Below are positions 23,178 through 33,653 of a DNA stretch of 64,000 nt, piece by piece. Position numbers and translations under genes: made by a program. Under the pieces are notes generated by a model, which saw nothing but the letters and a program-made list of their open reading frames with translations, did not search any database and was not told the origin of the DNA. This DNA comes from Bombyx mori (lineage: Eukaryota > Arthropoda > Insecta > Lepidoptera > Bombycidae). Each line of letters begins with the position of its first letter. Position 1 is the stretch's first letter. The stretch is taken from NCBI RefSeq assembly GCF_030269925.1, contig NC_085123.1:9052001-9116000 (forward strand), given 5' to 3'.

Positions 23178-23396
23178 TATATCTTTATATATATATTTCT
23201 TCTGTACGTGTGTTTGTCACTGAACTCCTCCTAAGCGGCTGGACCAATTTGAATAATTTTTTTTAAATGCGTTTGGGTGGCACCCTGAATGGTTTACGAA
23301 TTAGCCTGGCAGATGGCGCTGCAGTCGGTATCTAGGTTATTTATCTTTCCTAGTATTAATTCATATGGCAAAACAACGTTTGCTGGGCCAGCTAGT
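23178..23396 (+). mobile_element. Helitron-like element (family 5) with intact 3' end
   Basis: Starts near atatctttatatatatattt, then cttctgtacgtgtgtttgtc, ctcctaagcggctggaccaa and agatggcgctgcag. It ends tgctgggccagctag followed by T. A short palindromic ggcc/agct region immediately before CTAG is the usual Helitron 3' signature. Confidence 0.65.
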
Positions 23397-23417
23397 TATA
23401 TATAAATTTCAATCATG

Positions 23418-23520
23418 TCCTTCTGCGGCCACATAATGAGGCGTGCATACGGTATTATTCGTGCTAAGAATAGATATGGTTCTAGAAGGAGTTTGAAAAG
23501 GCCATGAATAAGGCCAAGGT
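23418..23520 (+). pseudogene. Possible reverse transcriptase C-terminal remnant
   Basis: In the frame ttc tgc ggc cac ata atg agg the sequence reads FCGHIMRRAYG, followed by a basic stretch (NRYGSRRSLKRP) and a stop. 'GH-MRR' followed by a basic Gly/Arg/Pro stretch is found near the C-terminus of RTE-type reverse transcriptases; the intact copy at 38.4 kb has GHVMRRN...GRGRPKKKW. The match is short. Confidence 0.3.
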
Positions 23521-25449
23521 ACGAGAATGATTCTGAATTAATAAAATGCATGTCTACAGATTAAATATGCCGAAACGATACATCACCATTGTTACAACAG
23601 GTACTGTCAAATCCATGTTATATAAGTTAATATTAATGATTCTTTTTCTAATAAATAACTGGCTAGACTGCTATCGTGCAAAACCCTTCTAGGTTAATGC
23701 AAATATCTTTACTTATATTATTAATTTGTTACGTAATTAACTTCCCATTAAAATAAACAATATAGTACTCGAATATAACAAAACATGACGATTTCTCTTC
23801 CAAATAACCAACCGATTACGACTTAATTGCACCAGTTACATATAATACTGCCAATTGTCTGGCACAATGGCTACAAAACCTTTCGTTATTACGGGCAGGT
23901 AGGTATTCAAGGATTCTTCGATTAATGCTATACTCATGTGAAGTGTGATCGTTTATCTGGTACAAATCTTGTTCGAGGATTAATGTTAATATTGTAATGT
24001 AACTGAAAATAATTAAATGAAGATATTTTTGAAACATCCAATTATTCTCGACCTAGCTACGCATAGTAAGTACATGAAACATTAGTTATATAAGACAAAA
24101 CATGAATATCTTCATTCTTTATTTGTACACACTGTTAATAAAATACAGTAATTGGGATAAGATATAAAAAATAGCGAGCTTAACTCAACAATTGAGTTAT
24201 CTACCAGCTAACCGTTCTCAAAGAAGGAAAGCTTTACATTAGTGGGTAGATGAGTACAATCTAATTAGCAATAGAAATAACAAAAATAAACACTAATACA
24301 TAATATCAAACTATATACATACACAATTACACACATAAATAACATAAACATATACATACAGATAATATCATGTCTATTAATTATACAGAATTTCATTTTT
24401 CATTTATTTTAAGTAATACTGTTTTCATAATTAATTTAATTACTCAAAGTTAAGCAAAAAACGCTATTTCATAACAGACTACTTTGACATTTCATCAGAA
24501 ATTACCGATGTATCTAATTCCGTTCCTCCTTGACGCTGTTTACTGACTGTTTAAATACAACGTTTATATCCATTAAGGGCACTTCCGACACGTAACCGGG
24601 TAATCATATTCCGGGCAGGCACGGCATAAATCATAAGAGGATAACCGGAGGCAAAAAACAACGTGTTCGGACTCACGCACCTCCCTAACCACAGTTTATT
24701 GTAGGTTCCACATTCACTTTATTGCAGTGCCCGTACGATGTGGATAACACCTATTCGGCTTATTTAGTGCCCTGTTTTTGTACAGACTCATTTTGGCAAG
24801 GAGTTCGTTTAGTGGATTCGCCGCCGCAGGGCGTGAGTCCTGGAAAGGCCGCGTTTCTTTTGTTATACATATAATTCAAGGGCGCTTTTTACAACTGTGT
24901 TATTGTATATCAGATCAAAACGACCATTTCGGTATTCTTGTATATCGTGAGCAAACAATCACTTTTTCAAACACACTTTCATATTTAATCGTTTTAAGAT
25001 TACGTTCGCATTTTTTTAAAGAAAAATATATTTCAAGATGTTGCCGCTCGAAGTCTTAGAGATTAATTAACTTTACTTCAGCCTACAGCACTAGAAAACA
25101 CAATAGCTTGTACTTGTTCAGCCCTACATTACAAGTAAAACCTTTCAAACTAAAACGTGTTACAACATTTTGCGACAGCACACAGTTTTAACCTAGATAC
25201 TTGAGTGGAATAGATTAGTAATATCAAGTGAAACAGTGAAGAAGAAAAAAATTAAGTCGACTGTACATGTTACGATTTCGTATCTACTTATACAAGTGTC
25301 TTTTGGTTGTAACTAAATTTTTGCTAACTATTCTTTTTATACGTAGCGGCCATATTGAAATCGAAAAAATTGTCATACCCTAACAGTTCGTAACGTAATG
25401 AGCCACTGCTATAAACAGCTTACTTAGAAATACATATGGAGTATGAAAG
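23521..25449. other. Non-coding stretch, nothing recognised
   Basis: AT-rich with a less AT-rich patch at 24540-24860, which includes part of a 93-codon plus-strand frame (24778-25059) lacking any recognised domain. Confidence 0.4.
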
Positions 25450-25590
25450 TAAATGGTAATGGACCGTGTCAAAGGACATGCGAGAGAAGGGTGTGAGTGC
25501 AGAGATGACATATGTTAGGCCTGAATAGAAAGCGAGGATATGCTACGCCGACCCCACAGACCACATAAGGCCAAAAAGACGAAGAAGGCT
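25450..25590 (+). pseudogene. RTE-clade LINE ORF 3' end, decayed
   Basis: Reads VSKDMREKGVSAEMTYVRPE, then a stop, then KARICYADPT. This aligns with the last ~35 residues of the intact RTE ORF at 38.4 kb (VKDDMGRRGVSEEMVYDRRV ... KTCCADP). One in-frame stop is visible. The fragment is all that remains of a 5'-truncated copy in plus orientation. Confidence 0.6.
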
Positions 25591-27342
25591 TCTTTAAATA
25601 CGTATGTTAATTGCCCGGTAATAATCGTCTTCTCGCATTAAAACTGTATAATCTCAAAACTTACTCATTTTACAGGAGAGTTTTTTAAATGTTTAACATG
25701 TGATATTTTTAATATTAATTATATTTGCAACATTTATTTTTTTATTTTTTAACAGTTGTATTAGCTGTATTTTAAAGTAAGATAAAATTATGTATGAATT
25801 TTGTTAATAGTAGTCAAAAAAAATGTAAAGAAAAAAAAACTAAAACAAAACTACGCTCTTTTGACAGTATGAGTAAAATACTGGTGATACCAAATGATTC
25901 CGCATATTAATTCAATTTCGAATATTTTTGGAAATTGTACACTTTTAATGCGTAAAGACGTAATATGAACAATGCACTCATTCGGAAACAATATAGAAGG
26001 TTTGTTCAATAAATATCTAACGTGTTATCTTTAATTTTGTCAGACAGCACGATTCTATTTGTGATGTATAGATTAATTCTGATACATGGATTAACTTTGT
26101 AAGAAATAATGAGTTTCCCAAAGGCCACAAGGAGTGGTGTTAATGGTAAACCATTCTCGAAGTCGAAACCGCAATAAACTACGCTACACTTAGCAGAAAT
26201 ACAGTTCATGTTTTGTGAACCGGTAATGTATCGTGAATAGAACGACGACTGCATCACTTCTTCCAGGTCGCGATTATATTACATTGCGTGCTAAAACCAA
26301 ACAAGAATTTAATAATTCTTATTTTTTATAATTTAATTTTAGAATACATCACTTCAACGACCTGTCTTCATTTTCAGAAATACTTTTTTTATTCCTTGCT
26401 TTTCAGTACAAGATGTTATTCCTTACTCGTGAAAAGTATTCGTGAGTACGTATCCGGTATTAATTTTAGAAGTATCTGTACCTGCCTTCGATATTTGAAC
26501 CGACAAATGTAGATCACTATGATCAAACATACTGACATCCAAATCAATCATATTAAATTCTTTGCATACTGATTTCACTTTCTATTTCACTATTATTATT
26601 TTTTTCGATCTCTTTTCCAATTTTAAAAAGATAATTTCAAATAGGAAATTGTATCAACACCATTTGATATAAAGAACAATTTACCCTGTTCTTTAAAACA
26701 AGCATATGATTATTCATTTAAAATTAGAGTTTATAATTTAAATTTTAATCGAACGTTTCTAGGTAAGGAAATATCAACGAACGCCTACTAAATACCGAGG
26801 GCGGTAGCTCCTTACCTGTCTACTTTCGGCAGCTACTGGCTTAAAGCTCTTACACAGAATATAAACGTTCTTTAACGACCGTACCCGGGAATCGAGTCGA
26901 ATATTTACTTTTTCCGACATCCGCATTCGGCAAGCTTAGCCGGCTGTCACCTCGCATCGCCACGGTAATGGATAAAAATGAAATGCTACTTCACGACAGT
27001 AAGTTGGATTTGTGACATGCGTTTGTTTTGACACATAGCTGAGACGGGCATCGCTTTAACGTTCCGTGCTGTAAATTAGTTGAGGAATAAATAACAAATA
27101 ATAAATAAATATTTACTAACAATCACACCACGATAACTGGTCCCGTGGTAAGTTCGTAAAGAACTTGTGTTACAGGTACCAGATAACGGAAATAAATGTA
27201 ATATTTTTATTATACACATACATATATTTTAATATACATCCATAACCCTGGAAAAGACATTTTTTTTTTACTTTAAAGACATTTTTTAGGAATGAATTAA
27301 TAATGTGCTTAATTTGTTTTCTACGTTATAAAATTACGACTA
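25591..27342. other. Non-coding stretch with one weak exon candidate
   Basis: No recognised gene. An ATG at 26968 (atggataaaaatgaaatgct) is followed 31 bases later by a consensus splice donor, gacagtaagt, in a patch less AT-rich than its surroundings (26800-27000). This is too little to call an exon. Confidence 0.35.
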
Positions 27343-27351
27343 TTGATTTTT

Positions 27352-27545
27352 ACGTATATTAAGAAAGCACTGGAATGGAGACCTCGCACTCGACGTCATA
27401 ACGTGGGCAGACAACTAATAAGTTGGACCGACGACCTGGTCAAAATAACTGCTAAGGACTGGATGCGAAAGGCAAGAGACCGAAAACAATGGAGTGCATA
27501 TGAAAAGACTTACACTCAGCACTGGGTGGACAGAGGTTGTGGAAG
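27352..27545 (+). pseudogene. Reverse transcriptase C-terminal fragment of a LINE
   Basis: The frame reads IKKALEWRPRTRRHNVGRQL, ISWTDDLVKITAKDWMRKAR and DRKQWSAYEKTYTQHWVD. 'EWRPRT...VGRP...W(T/S)DDL' followed by a Trp-rich stretch is typical of the extreme C-terminus of endonuclease-reverse transcriptases of non-LTR elements in insects. No polymerase motifs remain upstream, so this is a 5'-truncated fragment. The open frame runs on to 27657 into unrelated AT-rich DNA and a CTA microsatellite (about 27615-27640). Confidence 0.6.
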
Positions 27546-28179
27546 AGAGATATTTAGAATAGACGGGCCAACGAATTTCTTACTTGCTGTTAAGTGGTTC
27601 TGTTATAAAATACCTATACTACTACTACTACTATTCTACTACCCATCTAATGATTGAATGAAAAATTAAGTAATAGAATAGTGTTCATTTCAAAAAATAC
27701 CAAACATACTATTGGTATTGTGGTAAGTATTGAAAACTGAAAAAATAGCACCAATCAAATCATACAAAAACGTCTTGTTAAATTACACTTTTACCAGTAA
27801 ATACCTCTGAACTGAAAGCGTAATATAGCATTATATATTGAAACCAAAACAAATTATCTAAAACAGCTTTCTCAAACAAATACAATAAAATAATGTAGCG
27901 ATAAAATGCAGATCGAACAAAATCACCGATCTAGACTTCACGGTGATCGCACAAGAATAGTTAGTTCGTTGACTCCGTTGCCAAAGTATAATGTTTTAAC
28001 TTACGAAAACATGGAACGAAGACATTGTTTTCCATTTAACTTCCGCTGCCGTGTCCGTTTACCGACACAACTTGAGCGTTATTCAACGCAGTTGTGTTCG
28101 ATCTTTATGTAAACTAAAGTTTTTCGAGAAGTCGTTTGCTGCTTAGTACTGTCGTGTAGCAGTCAGTTTGTTTTACTTT
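27546..28179. other. Non-coding stretch, nothing recognised
   Basis: Only AT-rich sequence and a trinucleotide cta tract. The 68-codon frame at 27906-28112 has no recognisable motif. Confidence 0.45.
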
Positions 28180-28341
28180 ATTGGTGGAGGACGTCTTGTG
28201 TGTCAGCACGGGTAGGCTCTGCCTATCATCCGGCTCGAAGGGCCAACTGTTGTATTATACAAATCAATCTGAGGTTTCAGAGGTGACGGGACGTCTTGGC
28301 AGGATTTTCAATGTCTGTAAGTTCCGGTAATCACTTAACAC
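28180..28341 (+). mobile_element. Highly diverged Bm1 SINE body
   Basis: attggtggaggacgtcttgt, agcacgggtaggctctgcc, ctcgaagggccaactgttgt and tccggtaatcacttaacac follow the Bm1 order with many mismatches and gaps. It stops before the usual ggtgggctgtgagctcg and runs directly into a LINE tail. Confidence 0.55.
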
Positions 28342-28344
28342 TAA

Positions 28345-28459
28345 CTTTAACAGTAGGCAGAGACTTAGCTCTGGCATTGTTGATGGCCATGAGCGATGGT
28401 AACCACTCACCATCAGGTGGGCCGTATGCTCTTCTGTCTATAAGGGAAATAAAAAAAAA
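28345..28459 (+). mobile_element. LINE 3' tail adjoining a Bm1 remnant
   Basis: aggcagagacttagctctgg, ggccatgagcgatggtaacc, actcaccatcaggtgggccg and a terminal aataaaaaaaa. It corresponds to the tail of the element at 31021 in the opposite orientation. It begins where the Bm1 remnant's own tail is missing. Confidence 0.7.
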
Positions 28460-28867
28460 CAGTAGGTGGGATGTGATCAGATACCAAAATAGGGGAATAA
28501 CATTTTTCTTACGGCTATTATATTAATGTAGAATCAAGATATAAGTTGCAGCTGTGTTAGGTGACGCTAATCGAATTATTATGGGAGGCGTCGTAACGCA
28601 GACATCGCACGGCAGCTGATTGAGCAGAATCATTAATGCAATTAAGTACAATACAATTACTGACAGGATTGTCAGCGATTACTTAGTTAGTGTGTCTGTT
28701 TAAATAGGGCCCATTGTGTTGATATTTCATTATGAAGGCTAAATTTAAGATGCGTAGGCGATCTCTTCATATTTATCATAACGCCAAAGTGAGCTTATCT
28801 GAATGAATATAGTAGTACTGTTCGTGGACCTTAGTGTGGTGTTTTTATTTGAAAAAAAAAAAGAAAA
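28460..28867. other. Non-coding stretch, nothing recognised
   Basis: No gene or known repeat seen. Confidence 0.45.
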
Positions 28868-29062
28868 CATATTTGAGAGAGAAAGAGAGAATACACTTTA
28901 TTGCACACCAAAACACAATTTACATTCAAAAAACAATCAAAAAAAGCAGATACATTTGTACAATAGGCGGTCTTATCGCTAAAAGCGATCTCTTTTGGAC
29001 AACCGTTTAATTTACAGAAATTCTAGAAAATATAAAAATATAGCAGGTATGTCGCGGTGTTT
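28868..29062. repeat. Dispersed repeat, copy B (tttattgcacacc family)
   Basis: Contains gagagaaagagagaatacac, tttattgcacaccaaaacac, ggcggtcttatcgctaaaag and tagcaggtatgtcgcggtg in the same order as 8578-8860, without that copy's extra middle. Probably the 3' end of a LINE in minus orientation. Confidence 0.6.
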
Positions 29063-29090
29063 TTTAATTTTTAAATTTTTTTTATATTTT

Positions 29091-29440
29091 TTTTTAACCT
29101 AAGCTGGTAGCCTGGAGCGGATATTCCAGCGTAACCGTGGCTAGTAGGTGAGATCACGGGGCTCTAACCTGACGACGATGCTAACACGAACCCTAGCAAG
29201 AGCCGTGCTTCGCAGAATCTACCACCGGATCGGAAACGCGACCCACTGAGAAGATCCGGCGAGAAACTCAGTGGGCTGTGTCTGAAAGTTAATTTACTCG
29301 TCGAGCCCTTCATCGCAAGCGACGGGTTCGACGAGAACGGTGACCGGTGCTTGAAGTACCTAAAAGCACCGTTAGTGAATCGGGAGGATCCGAGATGACG
29401 TGTTTTGGGCGACGTCGACTGCTTTCCATTCTGTCCGCAG
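29091..29440 (-). mobile_element. LINE 3'-region fragment, longest copy here
   Basis: T-rich start, then acctaagctggtagcctgga, gtgagatcacggggctct, agccgtgcttcgcagaatct, accaccggatcggaaacgcg and actgagaagatccggcgaga. It continues with the GC-rich tcgtcgagcccttcatcgca and ggtgaccggtgcttgaagta. It is the most complete version of the module seen at 8.0, 44.4, 56.8 and 59.3 kb. No protein-coding part is recognisable, so it is untranslated LINE sequence of uncertain family. Confidence 0.6.
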
Positions 29441-30245
29441 GATGGTGTAATATAGATAATACATTATTATAGAAAATATATACATACAATAAACAAAATA
29501 TATACCGTCTACATATAATATGAAATATATACCATTATACATATTTACATACAATACATACTAATATACTGATCAAATCTCGAAAAGCACAGTCAAGTTG
29601 TTTTCGCGAACTTGGTGATCCACGTGGTGAGTAACGATGGTGTTCACGTTGGAATGCTTCGGTACGTCGGCCGAAAAGTTACCACGGAAACGGTGGAGGA
29701 TACTTGCACTAATACCTACCCTGTATCTTCCTTAGTAAATAAAACAAAACCCTATCATACGTCACGTCCGTCACGACAAAAATGCTCAATAGCGACGAAT
29801 CACGACAGGAGATATCCGATTTCCGCTAATGCAAACGTTTTAATCATTAGTTCGAAATAAGAAATCTAAAATTCACTATCAAAATTAGTTGTACGCGATA
29901 AAAGTAATAAAAATAAACTAAAATATCTTCATAAAATATTGAAACGTTAATAAACTATCCAATCTTGTAAAAACTACAGGTATTCCGCGGTTCCATCCGC
30001 ATTAAAATTATAAAACGCATTCTAATTTTGCAGTCTCATTATTTGTTTTCGTACAAAATTAGATTTTTTAACATCGGTCTTTAATCTACAATCGAACAAA
30101 TACCCTGACAAAACATTAACTAATCGAAGATTTGGTGTGATTTTTAGCCAAGATATATACCGTGATTTTTAATAAATATATCCATGCAAACACTTTTGTT
30201 ATAATTGAGTATTAATTCGAATTTTAGTTAAGTAATTATTTTAAA
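29441..30245. other. Non-coding stretch, nothing recognised
   Basis: Includes a TATA/ACAT-rich segment (29455-29570). The 82-codon frame at 29612-29860 has no recognisable domain. Confidence 0.45.
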
Positions 30246-30680
30246 ACTCGTGGCCTAAAAGATAAGACGCCCGGTGCAATCGTATCAAGCAATGCATCGG
30301 TGGTAGCACCCGAAGCAAGGTACCAATTTTTCAAATGAAACACGTACTTAAAAATATTCACGATTGACTTTCACGGTGAAGGAATAATATCGTGTAATAA
30401 AAAATCAAACCCGCAAAAAATATAATTCGCGTAATTGCTGGTGATAGGACGTCTTATGAATCAGCGCGGGTAGGTACCACCGCCCTGCCTATCTCTGCCG
30501 TGAAGCAGTAATGCGTTTCGGCTTGAAGAGCGGGGCAGTCGTTGTACTGTAAAAACTGAGACCTTAGAACTCATGTCTCGAGGCGGGTGGTGGCATTTAC
30601 ATTGTAGGTGTCTGTGGGTTCCGTTAACCACTTAACACCAGGTGGGCCGTGAGCTCGTCCACCAATTTAAGCAATAAAAA
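30246..30680 (+). mobile_element. Full-length but old Bm1 SINE
   Basis: Starts with the tRNA-like A-box region (tggcctaaaagataagacg). The B-box is badly decayed (tggtagcacccgaagc where newer copies have ggtgttcgaatccc). The linker and whole body follow, and it ends gcaataaaaa. attttaaaac before it and aatttaaaag after it may be a worn target duplication. The decayed internal promoter suggests that it can no longer be transcribed by RNA polymerase III. Confidence 0.87.
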
Positions 30681-31020
30681 TCAATTTAAAAGAATATAGA
30701 TATATGTATTCGTAAAAATTTAATTATTATACTGAACACTAACAAGTCGATTCTCTTATACTGTACTGTGGTAGAACATTCTAAACTATCACTAATCATA
30801 AAATTCAAACAAAAACGCACTTTTAGTTTCTTGAAATTACTTAGAAAGTGATTTCGTAACATTTACCGTTGTTAAAACTCGCCAGAACATTTATTTGACG
30901 AGAATAATCATGTTTTTGTATTTCTATCATATTACGAGTGGTTTCTTTTCCTCTACTACTCAATCGCTAGTAACGAGGTAATATTCCAGCTACACCAGTT
31001 TGAAAGATGAGCTCACGGGT
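30681..31020. other. Mostly featureless, ends in a LINE-tail trace
   Basis: AT-rich. At 30978-31018 the words attccagctacaccag and gagctcacggg recall the LINE 3' module, so a small decayed fragment may be present. Confidence 0.4.
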
Positions 31021-31379
31021 TTTTGTTTTTTATTGCCTTTGTAGGCAGACGAGCATACGGCCCACCTGATAGTAAGTGGTCACCATCGCTCATGGACGTC
31101 AGCAATGCCAGGAGCAGAGCTAAGCCGCTGCCTACCATTAAGTACTCTCCGCATGCCTCGTTTGAAGAAGGACATGTAATAGCGCTCGGGAAACACCGTG
31201 GAGAGGAGTTCATTCCAAAGACGGATGGTACGTGGCAAAAAAGATCTTTGGAAACGCACTGTCGATGAACGCAGCGGTTCCAGATAATATGGATGAACTC
31301 CGCTCCGATGGCGGGAGGTGCGATGGTAAAAAGCCAATGAGGGGATCAAAGTATGTGCTAGTGTAATATGTGTTAACAA
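31021..31379 (-). mobile_element. LINE 3' end with reverse transcriptase C-terminus
   Basis: The 3' tail on the minus strand (T-run at 31021, aggcagacgagcatacggcc, cagcaatgccaggagcagag) continues without a break into coding sequence. This links the tail family to a reverse transcriptase-bearing LINE. The copy is truncated at about 31380. It belongs to the jockey/CR1-like group by the look of its C-terminus; I am not sure of the family name. Confidence 0.78.
31080..31379 (-). pseudogene. Reverse transcriptase C-terminal fragment (LINE)
   Basis: A 99-codon open frame containing HRTSRHRSGVHPYYLEPL, FQRSFLPRTIRLWNELLSTV, FPERYYMSFFKRGMRRVL and NGRQRLSS. The 'FLPRT-RLWN-LPS-VFP--Y-M--FKR' pattern marks the extreme C-terminus of many jockey/CR1-type LINE proteins in Lepidoptera. 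The catalytic motifs lie further upstream and are missing. The stop falls inside the tail sequence, so the 3' UTR is very short. The copy is a dead 5'-truncated insertion. Confidence 0.7.
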
Positions 31380-31464
31380 AAGTCAGATCTCAGCATGAAT
31401 ACATGCATGGGTGAAAAATGCAACGTTGGGGCTTAAAGTGGGTTCAAATCTATTTAATTTTTTT

Positions 31465-31560
31465 TCTCTTAACTATCCTAATCACTGCTAGCCTAAATGC
31501 CTATTCCAGCAACCTTCAGACGGGTAGGTGAGCCTACGGGTTCAACCCGGAAGAACTTTC
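31465..31560 (-). mobile_element. LINE 3'-region fragment, short
   Basis: A T-rich tract, then ctgctagcctaaatgcctat, tccagcaaccttcagacggg and taggtgagcctacgggttca. It resembles the 59229-59428 copy (gctggtagcc, gagctcatgggttca). Confidence 0.45.
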
Positions 31561-31848
31561 TTCTTCAGAAATAAAGAAATAGGCTGAATCGGGAAATTCA
31601 AATTCTCGTTTCACCTCGTGCTCTCCTTTTCTTGTACACGCTAGAGGCCCCAGAATATGTAACAAAGTGTGTTCCCAGTAACGAAAAAGTGGGCGCTATG
31701 AAATCTAACTAGATACTACTAGTTGTGGCATCTGGTTAGGTCTATGAAGTATATTTTATCGTACATATTAACTTGGCAATGAGAATAGCAGTAACAGTTC
31801 GTTGATCGTCGCTCATTAGATTCCACAGAGGATACGTCATAAGCAAAT

Positions 31849-32184
31849 CTATACTTAATATTAAAAGCCGAAGAGTTTGTTTGAACGCGCTAATCTCAGG
31901 AACTACTGGTCCGATTTGAAAATTCTCTCAGTGTTAGATAGCCCATTAATTGAGGAAGGCTTAGGCTATATAACATCACGGTAAGACCAATACAAGTGGA
32001 GCACCAATAAATAATGTTTCAAAATAGGGGTTTAAATAGCTCTTTAATATTCTATAATTCAAAATATAATATTTTATATATATATATAATATTTTCACAC
32101 TCTACGTATATGAAATGGGGGTAAAATTTTGCGTTATGCCAAAGTAACTATTCCACGCGGACGGAGTCGCGGGAAAAGGCTAGT
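31849..32184 (+). mobile_element. Lep1-like Helitron-type element with intact 3' end
   Basis: ctatacttaatattaaaagc, cgaagagtttgtttgaacgc, aggaactactggtccgattt, agaccaatacaagtggagca and attccacgcggacggagtcg. It ends gggaaaaggctag followed by T. Inverse counterpart of 12220-12540. A (TA)n expansion lies at about 32070-32090. Confidence 0.68.
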
Positions 32185-32239
32185 AGTCTATACACATAAT
32201 TGCGTCGAAAAGAATGCTCTCGTTAAACTTTAACCGATT

Positions 32240-32460
32240 TCCAAAAAATGAGAAGGTTCTCAATTTAACTTTCTTTTTTATTGTTCCCAGGAGAAACGAT
32301 TTTGACAATTCTTTCTTTGTTTGAAAGCTGATGCCCCTAAGGTGGTCTCTTTCAATTTTATCAAATCTTACTATGATGGTGACTATGGTGGCGGTTGTTA
32401 AGTTACCCTTAATAAAACTTATTTAAATAACTTCGACTACATTAATGGTATTCTCATTTT
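32240..32460. repeat. Dispersed repeat related to the next element
   Basis: aatgagaaggttctcaattt, cccaggagaaacgattttga and gaaagctgatgcccctaagg, ggtctctttcaattttatc are diverged versions of blocks in 32885-33232, suggesting an older relative of that element. Confidence 0.4.
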
Positions 32461-32884
32461 ATTTTGTGATTTTGGTTATATTTTTGGTAAAATTTTGTAT
32501 TACTATTTGTAAATATTTCGAACGTAAAAAACAAACAGTCTACAAACAGTTTTAAACTAGTCTAACTCCATTTCAGGATTTCAAGTAACAATCGCTGACA
32601 AATATTTAATTTAGAACTGCTGGGTTTTTAGTATACTGCGGTTCTCCGTCTGAGGATGCGGTTACCATAGCTCCTAAACCACAACATGAATGATGCGGTT
32701 AGATAAAAGGTCGAACTGCTTGGGAACAGCGACGGTCCTACCCTTTAAGCTGGAATTTACGGTTTCTTGACGGTCGAATTTTTGCAACTACCTAAATATA
32801 TTGACAGTGGAATACTCTCAAATAAATACTAAGGCATATTCTATTTAATGAAACTTGCTGTAAAATAATAATGATACCTTACGT

Positions 32885-33232
32885 TTTAACGGACTTCAAA
32901 AAAGGAGGAGGCTATCAGTTCGCCTGTATGTTTTTTTTGTTTGTTACCTCATAGCTTTTGACTGGGTGAATCGATTTTGATGATTCTTTTTTTATTAGAA
33001 AGCCGACGCTTCCGTGTGGTCTCATTTCAATTTAGTCCAGTTCTGATAATGGTATCCATGAGAAAACCATATAAGTCTTAAATTTGCATTAAGTACGTGC
33101 GCGACAAATAGATGAATAACTCAATAACTCAATATCACGCCAACACATTTCGATGATTATTGTTTTTAGTGTATATTAATTTGTTTTGGATTATCTTTTT
33201 TTTTCTATTTGAAGTCGATTTTTGTTAAAGCA
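32885..33232. mobile_element. Non-autonomous element with gacttcaaa / tttgaagtc ends
   Basis: Begins ttaacggacttcaaaaaagg and gaggaggctatcag, then gttacctcatagcttttgac, tgggtgaatcgattttgatg and gaaagccgacgcttccgtg. It ends ctatttgaagtcgatttttg. The two ends are inverse complements over about 9 bases. The 'aaaaaaggaggaggttatca' block is common in lepidopteran repeats. No coding capacity. Confidence 0.55.
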
Positions 33233-33494
33233 TGTCTATTTACAGTTAGGAACTATAGGAAAGTGCCAATGAAGCCCTGAGCCGCACACACTTTTTCCTT
33301 GGTAATAAAAACGTCCCGCATTCGATACTAATTTTAAGGCTATAGTTTGAAAACTCTAAAGCTTTTTCGTGTTTAAAGTCTGTAACTATGTTGCGTTGTA
33401 CCGCAGTAATCGGTTTAGAAGGTGGTTGTCAGACGTGCCGCGCCTAACGGGTGCACGCGTTGACATAACTACGGGCACACGAAAATACACTAGA

Positions 33495-33653
33495 TTTTTT
33501 TTATTGCTTAGATGGGTGGACGAGCTCACATCCCACCTTATGTTAAGTGGTTACTGGAGCCCATAGACATCTACAACGGAAATGCGCCACCCACCTTGAG
33601 ATAAATTCTAAGGTCTCAGTATAGTTACAACGGCTGCCCCACCCTTCAAACCT
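33495..33653 (-). mobile_element. Bm1 SINE, truncated at about 160 bases
   Basis: A T-run, then attgcttagatgggtggacg and ctcacatcccaccttatgtt, continuing to acccttcaaacc, where it stops abruptly. It is shorter than the common truncation point in this window. Confidence 0.9.

Noticed and set aside
24778..25059. 93-codon plus-strand frame in a less AT-rich patch
   Set aside because: No domain, no splice or poly(A) context, and the frame decays into AT-driven composition.
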